Shown here one piece after another: positions 55,081-63,255 of a DNA stretch of 64,000 bases. The notes beneath the pieces were generated by a model. That model did no database searches. It was not told where the DNA came from and was given only the letters and a program-made list of their open reading frames with translations. Numbering within the stretch: the first letter of the stretch is position 1; the number at the start of each line of letters is the position of its first letter. This DNA is from Photobacterium lutimaris (GTDB lineage Bacteria; Pseudomonadota; Gammaproteobacteria; Enterobacterales; Vibrionaceae), in contig NZ_PYMH01000001.1 in assembly GCF_003025555.1 (NCBI RefSeq), forward strand, positions 124,001 through 188,000. Reading direction: 5' to 3'. The translations under genes and the position numbers were made by a program.

Positions 55081-56814
55081 TTAAGATTGAGTACTTTCTA
55101 CTGGTAATAATGACCAAGATCTACGTCTAAGATACTTCTTGCAAAGTAAATTAAGACCAAAGATGGAAATAACCGATGCTACGCAGATGACAAGCACATT
55201 GCGAAGAATGTTCTCTGGCTCAGTAACAATACCAATCGGGGATGCTAGGGCATAAGTTGCGACCATAATTACCAAGATAACGATATTGGCTAACCGCAGG
55301 TGCTTCCAGTTTTTAACTTCAACCGGAGCATCTTGTTTGATAACAATCTCTTCTTTAGCGGGTTCAATGTGAGTCATAACCAGAGTCACAATGGCACCTA
55401 TAGTAAAGAACAATGCAGATTGGTGTAAGAAGTGTAAATCCAAGCCTTGGTACCCAAACTTAAAGAATAGGTACAAGGCAACGTATGTTGCACCACCGGA
55501 AATCGTTGCTTTCGGAGTTGCGCGCTTAGATAGCATGCCAACAATGATCATTAGCAACATAGGCACTGTCAGGATTGAGTTGAACTCCTGAAAGAACATA
55601 TAAATGCCATCAGGTGCATTCTTAATATAAGGCGCAACTAAGGCGGAGAAAATACCTAGGAACGCACCGAAGTATTTGCCGGCTGTAATGCACTTCTCTG
55701 CACTTGGTTCTTTTTTGCACAGTGGCTTATAGATATTGAGGGCAAAGATGGTAGAGCAAGAGTTAATGGTGGAGTTGAATGTTGAGATAACGGCACCAAA
55801 TAGAATCGCGCCAAAAATACCAATCATGTAACTAGGCAGCAAGCGGTTGATGAGGATTGGGTAAGCCTCGTCGCCATGGATACCTTCATGGCCGTATAAG
55901 TGGAATGCTATGATGCCCGGGAAGATAAGAATAGCGATACTGATGATCTTGATTAGTGCTGCAATCAGTACGCCTTTTTGTCCTTCTTCCAGATTCTTCG
56001 CGCCCAGAGCTCGTTGAATGATGACCTGGTTGGTACAAGCAAAGTAAACATTCACCAAAATCATGCCAGTGAACAGGGCTGAGAATGGCACGGTTACCGT
56101 AGGGGCCGTAACAGCGTTAAGCATATGCTGGTTTTCGGTGACAAGCTTATACATCCCGTCACTAAAATCACCCCCTCCCAATGCTTGCAGGGCAACAATG
56201 AGAACAAGGATACTACCGATGAAAAATCCAATGCCGTTGATGGTGTCTGAGACAACGACCGCTTTCAATCCACCAAAAATGGAGTAGATACTACCGATTA
56301 GTGTGATCAAAATAATTGAAAGAACAATCGCCGATGAATCTGAAATACCCAAGAGCTCAGAGACATTGAAGACTTTACTCATACCCAGTGCGCCAGCATA
56401 AACGACTGCCGGAAGGGCTATCGCAGCCATGTTGATCAGGATACAGACGGCAATAACATTACGCGTGGTCGCACCAAAGCGTCGCTCGATGAGTTCAGGA
56501 ATGGTTGTAATACCGGTTTTCAAGAAGTAAGGCAAAAATACCGTAGCCATTAATATAAAGGCGATGGCACTGGTTACAGGCCAGCCCATGTTAGACAGAC
56601 CAAATGCGTAACCCTGTCCATTCAGGCCGATAAGTTGGTCTGCTGACCAGTTGGTCAACAAGATTGAGCAACCGATAGAGATACCGGTTAGGCCTCTGCC
56701 ACCGAGGAAGTAGCCGGAGCTTGATTTAAGATCTTCTTTTTTGGTTGCGATCCACGATACGACGGCTACAAAGGCTGTGAATAGAACAAAAGACACTAAT
56801 ATCCAGGTATTCAT
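55081..56814 (-). CDS. Sodium:solute symporter (SSS family, sugar type)
   Basis: 577 residues, about fourteen membrane helices. GYFLGGRGLTGISIGCSILL, NWSADQLIGLNGQGYAFGLS and GITTIPELIERRFGATTRNV fit the SGLT-like branch of SLC5/SSS. IYSIFGGLKAVVVSDTINGI and ISTFNSTINSCSTIFALNIY mark the core helices. It probably imports a sugar or sugar sulfate with Na+. It begins three bases after the sulfatase stop, so the two are one transcript, which ties its substrate to the sulfatase. Confidence 0.92.
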   Translation of the reverse strand: MNTWILVSFVLFTAFVAVVSWIATKKEDLKSSSGYFLGGRGLTGISIGCSILLTNWSADQLIGLNGQGYAFGLSNMGWPVTSAIAFILMATVFLPYFLKTGITTIPELIERRFGATTRNVIAVCILINMAAIALPAVVYAGALGMSKVFNVSELLGISDSSAIVLSIILITLIGSIYSIFGGLKAVVVSDTINGIGFFIGSILVLIVALQALGGGDFSDGMYKLVTENQHMLNAVTAPTVTVPFSALFTGMILVNVYFACTNQVIIQRALGAKNLEEGQKGVLIAALIKIISIAILIFPGIIAFHLYGHEGIHGDEAYPILINRLLPSYMIGIFGAILFGAVISTFNSTINSCSTIFALNIYKPLCKKEPSAEKCITAGKYFGAFLGIFSALVAPYIKNAPDGIYMFFQEFNSILTVPMLLMIIVGMLSKRATPKATISGGATYVALYLFFKFGYQGLDLHFLHQSALFFTIGAIVTLVMTHIEPAKEEIVIKQDAPVEVKNWKHLRLANIVILVIMVATYALASPIGIVTEPENILRNVLVICVASVISIFGLNLLCKKYLRRRSWSLLPVESTQS

Positions 56815-56817
56815 TGT

Positions 56818-58302
56818 TTAACCTTCCTGAGTCGAGTATGCGTAAGCAGGACCAAACTCGGCCAATCCTACCATGATGTACGGGTTCAAGCTTTGATCTT
56901 CGGTTTTCGATGCAAAAGACCACATTTGTTTGAATAGTTCTTTCTTTGCTTGCTGGGTAAGATCGCTTTCGCTGCCAAATAGATTTGTCAGCTCATCAGG
57001 ATCATTGGCGAGATCGTACAGTTCATCTTCATCAAATGTATTGTGAACGAGCTTCCAGCTGTGATTGAATACAGTACGCTGTATTCCATATACTTCGTTG
57101 CCGTTGGTTTGGGTGAACATATAATCACGCCACTCACTAGGCTTAGTGTCATTGATAAATGGTAAGAGGCTTTGTCCGACAACATTTTCTGCGACGTCTT
57201 CACCCAATAGCTCAGTGAATGTTGGCGAGAAATCGGCCAGTGAAACAAACTCTGCGACAGTTCTGCCAGGGTTTTTGATGCCATTTTTCCAGCTCATGAC
57301 GGCCGGAATATGATAGCCGCCTTTAAATGCTGGCAAACCTTTACACCACAGGCCATGTTCACCGTTGTAATCGCCATGATCACTGGTAAAGAGGATCAAC
57401 GTATCATTATAGTCTTCCCTGGTTTTCAGCTGGTCCAAGACTAAACCGAAGAGGTAATCTTCGTAGGTACAGAAGGCCATGTAATGGCGGATCGCTTCTT
57501 TCTTCTCTTTAATAGACAACTGGTTGAACAGACGTTGAGTGCGGCGATATAGGGTAGGTTTGTCCTTCAGTGTATCGAAGTGGATGTCAGTCAGTGCGAT
57601 CTCAATGTCTTTGTACATATCCAGGAATCGCTGCGGAACAATATAGGGGTCGTGAGGCCCAAGTGTTCCGATGTACATCATCCATGGGGCGCCACCATCT
57701 TCGATATTGGCAATCTGTGACAGCGCAGAGTCAATCACCCCCATATCATCGAATGGGTTTTCATCAAGGCCGTAGTGCACGTACTCCGGGTAGCCTTTGC
57801 GGCGGATTTCTCCTTCCTTTTTCGGTGCTGTTTCTTGTGTTTCAAGTTGAGCGGCCAGGTTCTGGTACATTTCCCAGCCTGGGCTCATAAGGGCAATCGT
57901 TGGGTCGTCTTTGGTTATTTTGTTATTGGTGACATGCAGCTCTTTGAAGCCATAGTCTTCAGGACCTGTTTGCGAACAGACGTGCCATTTTCCGGCATAG
58001 TACATATCGTAGCCTTTGGCATCAAGCAGGCTTGGGAATAGTTCTGTGCCAGGGTTTAATCCTTTTGACAGGGTATTTTGCACGCAAACGTTATTCCATA
58101 CACCATGCTGTGATGGGTATAAGCCAGTAAAGAAGCTTGCCCGCGATGGACAGCAGTGCGGCGATGGGCAATAGGTATTTTCAAAGTGGACGCCTTCACG
58201 CATCAGGGAGCGGATATTGGGCATTATGATCCGTGGATCGGTAAGGGTATCCCCCCTCTGCTGATCGGTCATAAATACAAAGATGTTAGGCTTGATGGTC
58301 AT
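56818..58302 (-). CDS. Type I sulfatase
   Basis: 494 residues. The formylglycine motif C-x-P-S-R is at residues 50-54 (CCPSR), followed by ASFFTGLYPSQHG, so the Cys-type maturation by FGE or anSME is needed; neither gene is in the window. FVFMTDQQRGD near the start and LFTSDHGDYNGEHGLWCKG near 310 supply metal ligands. There is no signal peptide, so it should act in the cytoplasm on an imported sulfated substrate. It forms an operon with the SSS symporter and is divergent from a LysR gene. It resembles choline-sulfatase/arylsulfatase-type S1 enzymes; the subfamily is not readable. Confidence 0.92.
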   Translation of the reverse strand: MTIKPNIFVFMTDQQRGDTLTDPRIIMPNIRSLMREGVHFENTYCPSPHCCPSRASFFTGLYPSQHGVWNNVCVQNTLSKGLNPGTELFPSLLDAKGYDMYYAGKWHVCSQTGPEDYGFKELHVTNNKITKDDPTIALMSPGWEMYQNLAAQLETQETAPKKEGEIRRKGYPEYVHYGLDENPFDDMGVIDSALSQIANIEDGGAPWMMYIGTLGPHDPYIVPQRFLDMYKDIEIALTDIHFDTLKDKPTLYRRTQRLFNQLSIKEKKEAIRHYMAFCTYEDYLFGLVLDQLKTREDYNDTLILFTSDHGDYNGEHGLWCKGLPAFKGGYHIPAVMSWKNGIKNPGRTVAEFVSLADFSPTFTELLGEDVAENVVGQSLLPFINDTKPSEWRDYMFTQTNGNEVYGIQRTVFNHSWKLVHNTFDEDELYDLANDPDELTNLFGSESDLTQQAKKELFKQMWSFASKTEDQSLNPYIMVGLAEFGPAYAYSTQEG

Positions 58303-58483
58303 CTATTATCTTTCCTTTTCGAGTTTTCGCCGCAGAAAATATCCAAGCCATGATGTTATGTTATAGATCGGAGTCACAGATAGACGGCCTTATAAACTCA
58401 GCTAGCTAGAATTGTGACTTAACAGCTATTAGTATTCAGATTCGTGTTAATAAGCTATCAGTTTTTTTTATGGATTCGTAAAT

Positions 58484-59407
58484 ATGAACAGAGCACTAGA
58501 GCATTTCAAATATGTGGCTGATTTCCAAAATATTTCGTTAGCAGCAAAAGCTTTGGAGTTATCTCAACCAGCATTGAGCCGGAGTCTAAAGCTGCTGGAA
58601 CAGGAGTATGGCGTCCCACTTTTTGAACGCCAAGCGCGAGGCGTAACCCTGACCGATGCCGGTAAAATCCTCTACACAAGAATAGAAAAAATAGAGTTAG
58701 AACTCGCTTATGCTAAGCAAGAACTCGCTCAAATAAAATCTAAAGAGCGCACGATGATCAACATTGGGGCGGGGCCGGCTTGGGCGGCCTATTTACCGAC
58801 GGCTTTACGAAAGTTGTCCCATGAAAGGCCTGATATCAATATATCAATTATCTCAAATACCATTGATGTCTTATTACCTAAAATTTCGAACGGCGAGCTA
58901 GATATAGCATTAGGTGGTGATGATAAGTTTGATGAAAAGTCGTATCAGGATTTAGCGTTTCTACCTTTAACTCAGATTGATACCAATGTGGTCGTGCACC
59001 ATACACACCCTTTAGCTCAGATATCAAAGCCAGATCTAATGTCGATGCATTTGTTTCCATGGGTTTCTCTTACCAAAGGAGAGAAAACACTGAAACAGCT
59101 GAATCTGTTCTTCCAGCGTAAGAACTTACGCCAAATCAGTTTTCAGATGGATACTGATGTGATTGATTATGCGCTAGATATGCTGGTGCACGAGCGGGCT
59201 ATCATGTGCTCAACAAGACAAATGTTTAGCCGCTTACCGAAGGGAGAGTTTGTTTCGTTAGAGTTAGGTGAACCCATATGGAGGCATCAGGCCGGTGTTT
59301 GGTACCAGCCATCGAGTCGTAATTCGCCAATTGTTAATCGATTAATAGAGCTACTTGCGAGCGTTGTTAAGAATATAGATGCAACAAATAGAGAAGGGTC
59401 GATATAA
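58484..59407 (+). CDS. LysR family transcriptional regulator
   Basis: 307 residues. Helix-turn-helix: FKYVADFQNISLAAKALELS then QPALSRSLKLLEQEYGVPLF, with ERQARGVTLTDAG. The effector domain starts near residue 90 (INIGAGPAWAAYLPTALRKL). It is divergent from the sulfatase-symporter operon, 181 bases apart, and probably regulates it. It lies just inside the right end of the insert, 41 bases from the right repeat, so it seems to belong to the insert. Confidence 0.9.
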   Translation: MNRALEHFKYVADFQNISLAAKALELSQPALSRSLKLLEQEYGVPLFERQARGVTLTDAGKILYTRIEKIELELAYAKQELAQIKSKERTMINIGAGPAWAAYLPTALRKLSHERPDINISIISNTIDVLLPKISNGELDIALGGDDKFDEKSYQDLAFLPLTQIDTNVVVHHTHPLAQISKPDLMSMHLFPWVSLTKGEKTLKQLNLFFQRKNLRQISFQMDTDVIDYALDMLVHERAIMCSTRQMFSRLPKGEFVSLELGEPIWRHQAGVWYQPSSRNSPIVNRLIELLASVVKNIDATNREGSI

Positions 59408-59435
59408 GATCCACTTTCTTATGAAGGTGGATCTT
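59406..59435. terminator. Hairpin after the LysR gene
   Basis: AAGATCCAC and GTGGATCTT pair, extended inward with one mismatch. The T-run is poor on both strands, so it may or may not terminate. Confidence 0.55.
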
Positions 59436-59447
59436 GATGTAAATTAG

Positions 59448-60605
59448 CTAGCTCAGCATCACAATCACTTCACTCACCGTCAAGCCAACAAATGAACCTA
59501 GCATTGAACCGATCAGCGCCATAATAACAGCAACCGGGACCAGGTTTTTGTCGTAGGCGGCGGCGACGACAGCGGCGGATGGTGCACTACCGATGTTGGC
59601 GATAGAGGCCAATCCTATCAGATGTAGGTTCATCTTCATCATACGGCCGATAATGAGCATGAGGACGCCGTGGATGGCAAGGATCATAAAGCCTGACATG
59701 ATGTACATCGGCGCTTGGCCTATCGCACTCAGGTTCACTTCGGCACCAATCAAAGCCACAACCACATAGAGCATCACACCTGAGACTTCATTGGCCCCGG
59801 CCATTTTGCCAAGTGCTGTTGGCGCAGCAAGAATACCGAGTAGCGATGAAATGATAATCGCCCAAATCATTGGATTTAGCAGACCCATAGCGGCAATGGC
59901 CTGGCCGAGGTGGCGGCTGATTGAAGAGATCACCAAAGCGACCCCCAGCATCAAGAGGATTGCCTGAAGATCGGGCTTTTCCTTCTTTTCAAGTGAGCCC
60001 AGCTTAGACAGAATTTCATCTAAGCCATTGTCATTCGCTTTAAGTACGCCGTTGAAGCGCTCCTTCATCGGCTTTAATGCCACAATCATGATCAGCCAGA
60101 CGGTATAACATAGCGCTCCCATCAATAGGGTGTAGGCCATGGCAGAGTCCGTGACTGACAGCGCTTCTTTTACGGCGACAAAGTTTTGCGTGCCGCCGGT
60201 CCAGCCGGCAGACATCACACCGAACGTTAGCGGTGTTTCATCGCTCAAAAAGCCGCCCATCATGCTATGGACAATAATAAATCCGGCCATGATGGTAGCC
60301 GTAGAGGCGAGGAAAAGAATAATGAGTCGAGCACCCAGTTTGCGAATAACGCTGAGGTTAAAGCTGAGCGACATGAGGAACAACATGGCGGGAATGGCAT
60401 TGTCTCGCACGGTCGCGCGGGCGGCTTTTACCTCGGGGGTCATCTCCCACATCCCGAAGGTATAGAGGGCCATTGAGCCAAACATTACCAGTACGATACT
60501 GGGGAACCATTTGAATAACTGGCTGGGGTATCGTTGCTCTAGCCAGACGAGTAAACCGCATAAGCCGAACATCACGGCAATAAAATCAAATCCTTCTGTG
60601 ATCAT
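59448..60605 (-). CDS. DUF819 family membrane protein (intact copy)
   Basis: 385 residues, about ten membrane helices. FGVMSAGWTGGTQNFVAVKE and ANIGSAPSAAVVAAAYDKNL are family stretches; the second half has inverted-repeat-like helices as in transporters. DUF819 (YjcL-like) proteins are thought to be transporters of unknown substrate. The 3' 499 bp recur at 51814-52312. The stop here is TAG; the left copy uses TAA, the change lying at the repeat edge. Confidence 0.88.
   Translation of the reverse strand: MITEGFDFIAVMFGLCGLLVWLEQRYPSQLFKWFPSIVLVMFGSMALYTFGMWEMTPEVKAARATVRDNAIPAMLFLMSLSFNLSVIRKLGARLIILFLASTATIMAGFIIVHSMMGGFLSDETPLTFGVMSAGWTGGTQNFVAVKEALSVTDSAMAYTLLMGALCYTVWLIMIVALKPMKERFNGVLKANDNGLDEILSKLGSLEKKEKPDLQAILLMLGVALVISSISRHLGQAIAAMGLLNPMIWAIIISSLLGILAAPTALGKMAGANEVSGVMLYVVVALIGAEVNLSAIGQAPMYIMSGFMILAIHGVLMLIIGRMMKMNLHLIGLASIANIGSAPSAAVVAAAYDKNLVPVAVIMALIGSMLGSFVGLTVSEVIVMLS
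59449..59947. repeat. 499-bp direct repeat, right copy
   Basis: Partner of 51814-52312. It begins at the stop codon of the intact DUF819 gene and ends inside it; homology stops sharply at both ends. Confidence 0.93.
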
Positions 60606-60711
60606 AATCTTCCTTTGATATAGAGTGTTGAATTAATTGAGCATAATTGGTATTTGTAAGACAAAATTTAATTTATTTATATCATTGTTAATTCAATAGG
60701 GAAATATAGAA

Positions 60712-61125
60712 ATGAAGATTGAAACTCGCTGGGTTCACGGAAAGTGTTTTGTCAGTACGGTTGACCAAGGCCATGCGGTCATTACCGATGCCCCGGCACA
60801 ATTCGGCGGGACCGACAGTGCACAAACCCCGATGGAGTTGATGCTCAGTGCGGCGGCAAGCTGTGCCTCAATTGATGTTACCAGCATTATGGCGAAGCAG
60901 CGTCAGCCACTCGATAGCTGTCGCGTCACCGTCAGTGCTGAACAGGCGCCGACACCACCTAAAGTTTTTACTAAACTGCACTTTGAATTTGAACTCTCTG
61001 GCAGCCAGTTAACGGAAAAAGCGATTGAGAAAGCGATCGAGATGACATTTGAAACCCATTGTTCTGTCTCTATTATGATTGCTCGTTCGGGGGCTGAAAT
61101 TAGTTGGAAATATAACGTCTTATAA
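60712..61125 (+). CDS. OsmC family protein (YhfA-like)
   Basis: 137 residues with the OsmC fold: DAPAQFGGTDSAQTPMELML near residues 26-45 and SAAASCASIDVTSIMAKQ carrying the first redox Cys; the second is in FETHCSVSIMI near 119. Two such cysteines reduce organic hydroperoxides in OsmC/Ohr; in the YhfA branch substrates are not settled. Divergent from the DUF819 gene. Confidence 0.88.
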   Translation: MKIETRWVHGKCFVSTVDQGHAVITDAPAQFGGTDSAQTPMELMLSAAASCASIDVTSIMAKQRQPLDSCRVTVSAEQAPTPPKVFTKLHFEFELSGSQLTEKAIEKAIEMTFETHCSVSIMIARSGAEISWKYNVL

Positions 61126-61267
61126 TGTTGCTGCACAGTGTTGGTGTACGGCCTTGCTGTTGATGGCAACATGACAGGGGGGCTAACTACCGCTGAGAGG
61201 CGTCGATTGGCGAAAAAGAGACGAGTTTAACCGCCGAACTCTATCTTTTTTTCCACAAGACTGATAG

Positions 61268-61298
61268 TGTCGCACCCCTTGCGACAACAGGGTGGGGT
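61268..61298 (+). promoter_or_regulatory. Possible H-type pseudoknot in the dbpA leader
   Basis: TGTCGC (61268-61273) pairs with GCGACA (61281-61286). The loop ACCCC (61274-61278) can pair with GGGGT (61294-61298) downstream, which gives a compact pseudoknot about 86 bases before the dbpA start. Seen by eye; no energy was computed. Confidence 0.35.
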
Positions 61299-61383
61299 AG
61301 ATGAATGTCTTGCTGGTGTTGTCAGTGTTTCTTAAGCCTGTGAAATAGTCTTTCAACGTACAGGCGATGACAGGATATTACCC

Positions 61384-62772
61384 GTGAGCAAAAACGCGTT
61401 TTCAACTTTGAATCTAAAACCTGAGCTGGTCTCTAACCTAGAAACGATGGGTTATGAATCCATGACGCCTATCCAGAGCCAAAGTCTGCCACATATCTTG
61501 GCGGGCAAGGATGTAATTGCTCAGGGTAAAACAGGTTCGGGTAAAACCGCTGCTTTTGGTCTGGGCTTGCTTGATCACCTCAATGTTAAGCGCTTCCGCA
61601 TCCAGTCACTGGTATTGTGCCCAACGCGTGAGTTGGCTGATCAGGTTGCCAAGGAAATCCGTAAACTGGCACGTTCTATCCATAATATCAAGGTACTGAC
61701 CTTGTGTGGTGGTATGCCGTTTGGTCCGCAAATTGGCTCTCTTGAGCACGGTGCCCATATTATTGTTGGTACACCGGGCCGTGTGGAAGAGCACCTGCGT
61801 AAAGGTTTCTTGTCGCTAGATGATCTGAACCTGTTGGTACTTGACGAAGCTGACCGCATGTTAGAGATGGGTTTCCAAGATGCCTTGGATGCCGTTGTCG
61901 ATGCAGCGCCAGCCGATCGCCAAACGCTGCTATTCAGTGCAACGTATCCGAAGCAGATTGAATCTATCGCTCGTGAAATCATGCACAAGCCGGTGATGGT
62001 GAAGGTAGAATCTACCCATGATGAAAACACCATCGATCAGCACTTCTACCATGTAGACTCTAATGAAGACCGTCTGACGGCACTTCGCTTGTTGCTGTCA
62101 CTGCACAAGCCAGAGTCGAGCGTTGTATTCTGTAATACCAAGCGTGAAGCACAAGAAGTGTCTGATGAGCTGGAGTATTACGGTTTCAGTTCAATGGCGC
62201 TGCACGGTGATTTGGAGCAGCGCGAACGTGACCAAACCTTGGTGCGTTTTGCTAACAAGAGTACCTCTGTGCTGGTTGCAACAGATGTTGCTGCGCGTGG
62301 ATTGGATATTGAAGCGTTGGATTGTGTGATCAACTATCACCTTGCCCGTGATACCGAAGTCCATGTTCACCGTATTGGCCGTACCGGCCGTGCGGGTAGC
62401 AAGGGTGTTGCTTGTTCTTTCATCAGTGACAAAGAGCACTACAAGGTTGCTCTGCTGGAAGATTACCTGGAGAGAGACATCGTTGGCGAGGAATTGCCTT
62501 CCGAGTCGTTGCTGAATCAACCGACTTTCCGTCCGGTGATGACGACGCTGCAAATTCTGGGTGGTAAGAAGCAGAAAGTGCGTCCAGGTGACATTCTTGG
62601 TGCACTAACGGGTGATAACGGTATCCGTGGTGATCAAGTTGGTAAGATCAATGTCTTCGATATGGTTGCCTATGTTGCTGTGAAAAGTGATGTCGCTCGC
62701 GTAGCACTGAAGAAGCTGGAGAACGGTAAAATGAAAGGCCGTTCTTTCCGTGTTCGTATTCTTAATCGTTAA
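61384..62772 (+). CDS. dbpA: ATP-dependent RNA helicase DbpA
   Basis: 462 residues from a GTG with AGGA about nine bases upstream. DEAD-box motifs in order: AQGKTGSGKTAA (I), PTRELADQ (Ia), GTPGR (Ib), VLDEADRML (II), FSATYP (III), VATDVAARGLDI (V), HRIGRTGRAG (VI). The C-terminal RNA-binding domain (QKVRPGDILGALTGDNGIRG to VRILNR) is the DbpA-specific module that recognises hairpin 92 of 23S rRNA. It acts in late assembly of the 50S subunit. A terminator follows directly. Confidence 0.95.
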   Translation: MSKNAFSTLNLKPELVSNLETMGYESMTPIQSQSLPHILAGKDVIAQGKTGSGKTAAFGLGLLDHLNVKRFRIQSLVLCPTRELADQVAKEIRKLARSIHNIKVLTLCGGMPFGPQIGSLEHGAHIIVGTPGRVEEHLRKGFLSLDDLNLLVLDEADRMLEMGFQDALDAVVDAAPADRQTLLFSATYPKQIESIAREIMHKPVMVKVESTHDENTIDQHFYHVDSNEDRLTALRLLLSLHKPESSVVFCNTKREAQEVSDELEYYGFSSMALHGDLEQRERDQTLVRFANKSTSVLVATDVAARGLDIEALDCVINYHLARDTEVHVHRIGRTGRAGSKGVACSFISDKEHYKVALLEDYLERDIVGEELPSESLLNQPTFRPVMTTLQILGGKKQKVRPGDILGALTGDNGIRGDQVGKINVFDMVAYVAVKSDVARVALKKLENGKMKGRSFRVRILNR

Positions 62773-62795
62773 ATATCGCTTTTAATTTTGCATAA

Positions 62796-62840
62796 AGAGC
62801 CATGGCTAGATCCCACTTTAGGGAATGTCATGGCTTTTTT
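62796..62840 (+). terminator. Intrinsic terminator after dbpA
   Basis: AGCCATG pairs with CATGGCT, with an inner ATCCC/GGGAAT stem, and six T follow. Confidence 0.85.
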
Positions 62841-62921
62841 GTTTCCATCTTGGCCTCATATCTCAGATTTAATCAGAAATTATCGGTACAAAAACAAATA
62901 GATAACTACGGAGAGTGCTAT

Positions 62922-63173
62922 ATGTTTAAGAAAAATGCCCTGATTACTGCTGAAAGTGGCCTTCATACTCGACCTGCTGCCCAGTTTGTGAAAGCGGCCA
63001 AAAAATATGCCGAAGAAATTGAAATTGTGTCTAATGGCAAAACAGCAACAGCCAAAAACTTATTCAAGCTACAGACTTTGGCTCTTGTCCAAGGGACGCA
63101 AGTAACGGTGCAATCGACCAACCAACAAGCAGTTAATGAGCTGACGACCTTTATCGAAAACGTCACGGGGTAG
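62922..63173 (+). CDS. Stand-alone HPr-like phosphocarrier
   Basis: 83 residues from the ATG at 62922, with GGAGAG upstream; the longer frame begins in the dbpA terminator. The HPr phosphorylation site is intact, [12 protein letters not shown] with His15. Position 46, Ser in PtsH of E. coli, is Asn here (TAKNLFKLQ). In the PTS, HPr carries phosphate from EI to EIIA. No ptsI or crr is adjacent, and PtsH is usually encoded with them, so this is probably a paralogue. Its neighbour is melB, suggesting a link to sugar uptake; inference only. Confidence 0.9.
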   Translation: MFKKNALITAESGLHTRPAAQFVKAAKKYAEEIEIVSNGKTATAKNLFKLQTLALVQGTQVTVQSTNQQAVNELTTFIENVTG

Positions 63174-63198
63174 TTTTGCTTGATTCATGTCTTGCACT

Positions 63199-63229
63199 GA
63201 AAAGCCCGCTCAATTGAGCGGGCTTTTTG
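63199..63229. terminator. Bidirectional terminator between HPr and melB
   Basis: AAAAGCCCGCTC-AATT-GAGCGGGCTTTTT. A- and T-runs on both sides serve the convergent genes. Confidence 0.92.
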
Positions 63230-63255
63230 TTTATATTGAGTGCGTATCTTGCTCC

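Larger units (their letters stand above)
52313..59448. mobile_element. 7.1-kb catabolic insert between direct repeats
   Basis: Between the two 499-bp repeats lie melA, melR, an SSS symporter, a sulfatase and a LysR gene. No transposase, integrase or inverted terminal repeat is visible. The layout, full-length DUF819 gene on the right and 3' fragment with the original terminator on the left, is what a single crossover of a circular molecule carrying 499 bp of the gene would leave. Inference from structure. Confidence 0.55.

Noticed and set aside
52313-59448. Insertion sequence or phage carrying the sulfatase cassette
   Set aside because: No transposase, integrase, phage gene, tRNA end or inverted repeat seen between the direct repeats.
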